From Actinomycetes bacterium (lineage in GTDB: Bacteria > Actinomycetota > Acidimicrobiia > Acidimicrobiales > RAAP-2), in NCBI GenBank assembly GCA_021801235.1, contig JAJYYG010000045.1:62001-126000 (forward strand): a stretch of DNA of 64,000 nt. Direction: 5' to 3'. The notes under the pieces were generated by a model. It was not told the DNA's origin and ran no database searches. It saw nothing but the letters and a program-made list of their open reading frames with translations. Position 1 is the stretch's first letter. Each line of letters opens with the position of its first letter. A program made the position numbers and the translations under genes. Shown one piece after another: positions 62,782-64,000 of this stretch.

Positions 62782-63731
62782 CGGTCCCCGGCTCCCGATC
62801 CCGGGGGGAGGACCTCGTCGATGCGCTCCAGCTCCTCGGCGGTCAGCACGATGTCGTCCGCGGCGGCGTTCTCTTCGAGGTAGCTCCGCCGCTTGGTTCC
62901 GGGGATGGGCACGACGTCGGGACCCTGTGCCAGCACCCAGGCCAGGGCCAGCTGGGACGGCGTCACCCCCTTGGCGGCCGCGATCTCTTCGACCCGCGCC
63001 ACCAGTTGGAGGTTCTTCGTGAAGTTGTCGCCCTGGAAGCGCGGGTTGAACCGCCGGAAGTCGTCCCCGGCCAGGTCCTCGGGGGACCGGATGGCACCGG
63101 ACAGGAACCCGCGACCCAGTGGGGAGTAGGCCACGAAACCGATGCCCAGCTCGCGGACCGTGGCGAGCACGCCGTCCGTCTCGGGGTCCCGGGTCCACAG
63201 GGACCACTCGGTCTGCAGCGCGGTGATCGGGTGGACCGCGTGGGCGCGACGGATCGTGGCCGGCGCGGCCTCGGACAATCCCAGATGCCGCACCTTGCCC
63301 GCCGTCACCAGCTCGGCCATCGCCCCGACCGTCTCCTCGATCGGCGTGGCCGGGTCGACCCGGTGCTGGTAGTAGAGGTCGATGTGGTCGACGCCCAACC
63401 GGCCGAGCGAGGCGTCGCAGGCCGACCGCACGTACTCCGGCCGTCCGTTGACCCCCAGCCGGCTCCCGTCGGCCGCCCGTTGATTGCCGAACTTGGTGGC
63501 GATGACCACCTGGTCGCGCCGGCCGGCCAGGGCCCGGCCGACCAACTCCTCGTTGGTGAACGGGCCGTAGGCATCGGCCGTGTCGAAGAAGGTGATGCCG
63601 AGATCGAGCGCCCGGTGGATGGTGGCGATCGACTCGTCCTCGTCCCGGGGCCCGTAGTACTCGCTCATCCCCATGCACCCGAGCCCCTGTGCCGAGACGA
63701 CGAGGTTGTGTCCGAGTGTCCGTGTCCGCAT
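62751..63731 (-). CDS. Aldo/keto reductase family oxidoreductase
   Basis: A 326-residue NADPH-dependent TIM-barrel reductase. The catalytic Asp50-Tyr55 pair lies in [12 protein letters not shown], Lys80 in VIATKFG and His in [21 protein letters not shown]. The later [10 protein letters not shown], then [16 protein letters not shown] and [18 protein letters not shown] form the cofactor site, typical of the AKR subgroup with YajO/IolS-type enzymes. Substrate unknown. It converges on ogt. Confidence 0.92.
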   Translation of the reverse strand: MRTRTLGHNLVVSAQGLGCMGMSEYYGPRDEDESIATIHRALDLGITFFDTADAYGPFTNEELVGRALAGRRDQVVIATKFGNQRAADGSRLGVNGRPEYVRSACDASLGRLGVDHIDLYYQHRVDPATPIEETVGAMAELVTAGKVRHLGLSEAAPATIRRAHAVHPITALQTEWSLWTRDPETDGVLATVRELGIGFVAYSPLGRGFLSGAIRSPEDLAGDDFRRFNPRFQGDNFTKNLQLVARVEEIAAAKGVTPSQLALAWVLAQGPDVVPIPGTKRRSYLEENAAADDIVLTAEELERIDEVLPPGSGAGDRYGDMAPVHR

Positions 63732-63827
63732 GGGTCCGGTCTACCGCATCCGGGGACCTGCCGGAGCGCAGGCTTCGATGCCCCGCCGGTCGGGCTCCGG
63801 CCACGGTTGCGTTCTGCCAGATCGCGT

Positions 63828-64000
63828 TCAGGGGGTGAGCTCCGTCGGTGCCGGGGGGCTGTTCCCCGGGAGGTCGGCCCCGGGCAGGGAGAGGACCTCG
63901 CCGGAGAGGAGGTAGACGAGCATCACCGCCACGAAAGGGACGGACGGTCCGCTGAAGCGGAAGGGCGGTGATCCGTCGAAGATCAGGTCGAGCACGAAGG
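63828..64000 (-). CDS. C-terminal end of a membrane protein, cut by window edge
   Basis: On the minus strand an open frame from the window edge ends with TGA at 63828-63830. Its last 57 residues include a hydrophobic stretch VPFVAVMLVYLLSGEVLSL and a proline-rich end PGNSPPAPTELTP. No family recognised from this fragment. The 96-bp gap to the aldo/keto reductase gene has no feature. Confidence 0.5.
   Translation of the reverse strand, partial: FVLDLIFDGSPPFRFSGPSVPFVAVMLVYLLSGEVLSLPGADLPGNSPPAPTELTP

Overview
The window is very GC-rich, densely coded actinobacterial chromosome. Several gene groups point there: ino1 beside a PadR gene and a DUF5318 gene, then rpsF-ssb-rpsR-rplI-dnaB, which matches the order near the replication origin of Mycobacterium. 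Others are a coenzyme F420-type luciferase-like oxidoreductase, a short-chain dehydrogenase of the mycofactocin-associated type, a SenX3/RegX3-like pair and an SCO6880-type secretion protein. A deep-branching actinobacterium such as a member of Acidimicrobiia is my inference, not something the sequence proves. I saw no tRNA, rRNA, CRISPR array, transposase or phage gene.

Layout. 1-7.5 kb: inositol phosphate synthase and its PadR regulator, panB, and the ribosomal/replication cluster ending in dnaB. 7.5-17 kb: small membrane proteins, a methyltransferase, hydrolases, a CoA transferase, an F420-type oxidoreductase and an MFS exporter. 17-22.4 kb: phosphate uptake genes in the order pstB-S-C-A with an orphan OmpR-type regulator; 11-bp direct repeats of PHO-box type lie before pstB and before the regulator. 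22.5-23.9 kb: a fluoride export operon (crcB, DUF190, crcB) preceded by a clear fluoride riboswitch and a tiny leader ORF. 24-33 kb: a degenerate response regulator behind hairpin repeats, an MFS exporter, pgi, a CIRCE-controlled small heat-shock protein, a desaturase, a PaaX-like regulator, an SDR and a diguanylate cyclase. 33-44 kb: a xylose-type ABC importer, an MFS exporter, a drug-type ABC exporter, serS and the two-component pair. 44-50.7 kb: a five-gene type IV secretion-like machine without a visible relaxase. 50.7-59 kb: an acetate/monocarboxylate region with an operon of sensor kinase, LytTR regulator, small membrane protein, sodium/solute symporter and quinone oxidoreductase, divergent from a YaaH-type acetate permease and acetyl-CoA synthetase. 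59-64 kb: an SDR, a CsoR-type metal sensor with a permease carrying two YHS domains, an alkyltransferase and an aldo/keto reductase.

Most operons are tightly coupled by 4-bp ATGA/GTGA overlaps. The strongest regulatory readings are the fluoride riboswitch, the CIRCE element, the PHO-like boxes, and three LytTR-type boxes at an exact 21-bp period between the two acetate operons.
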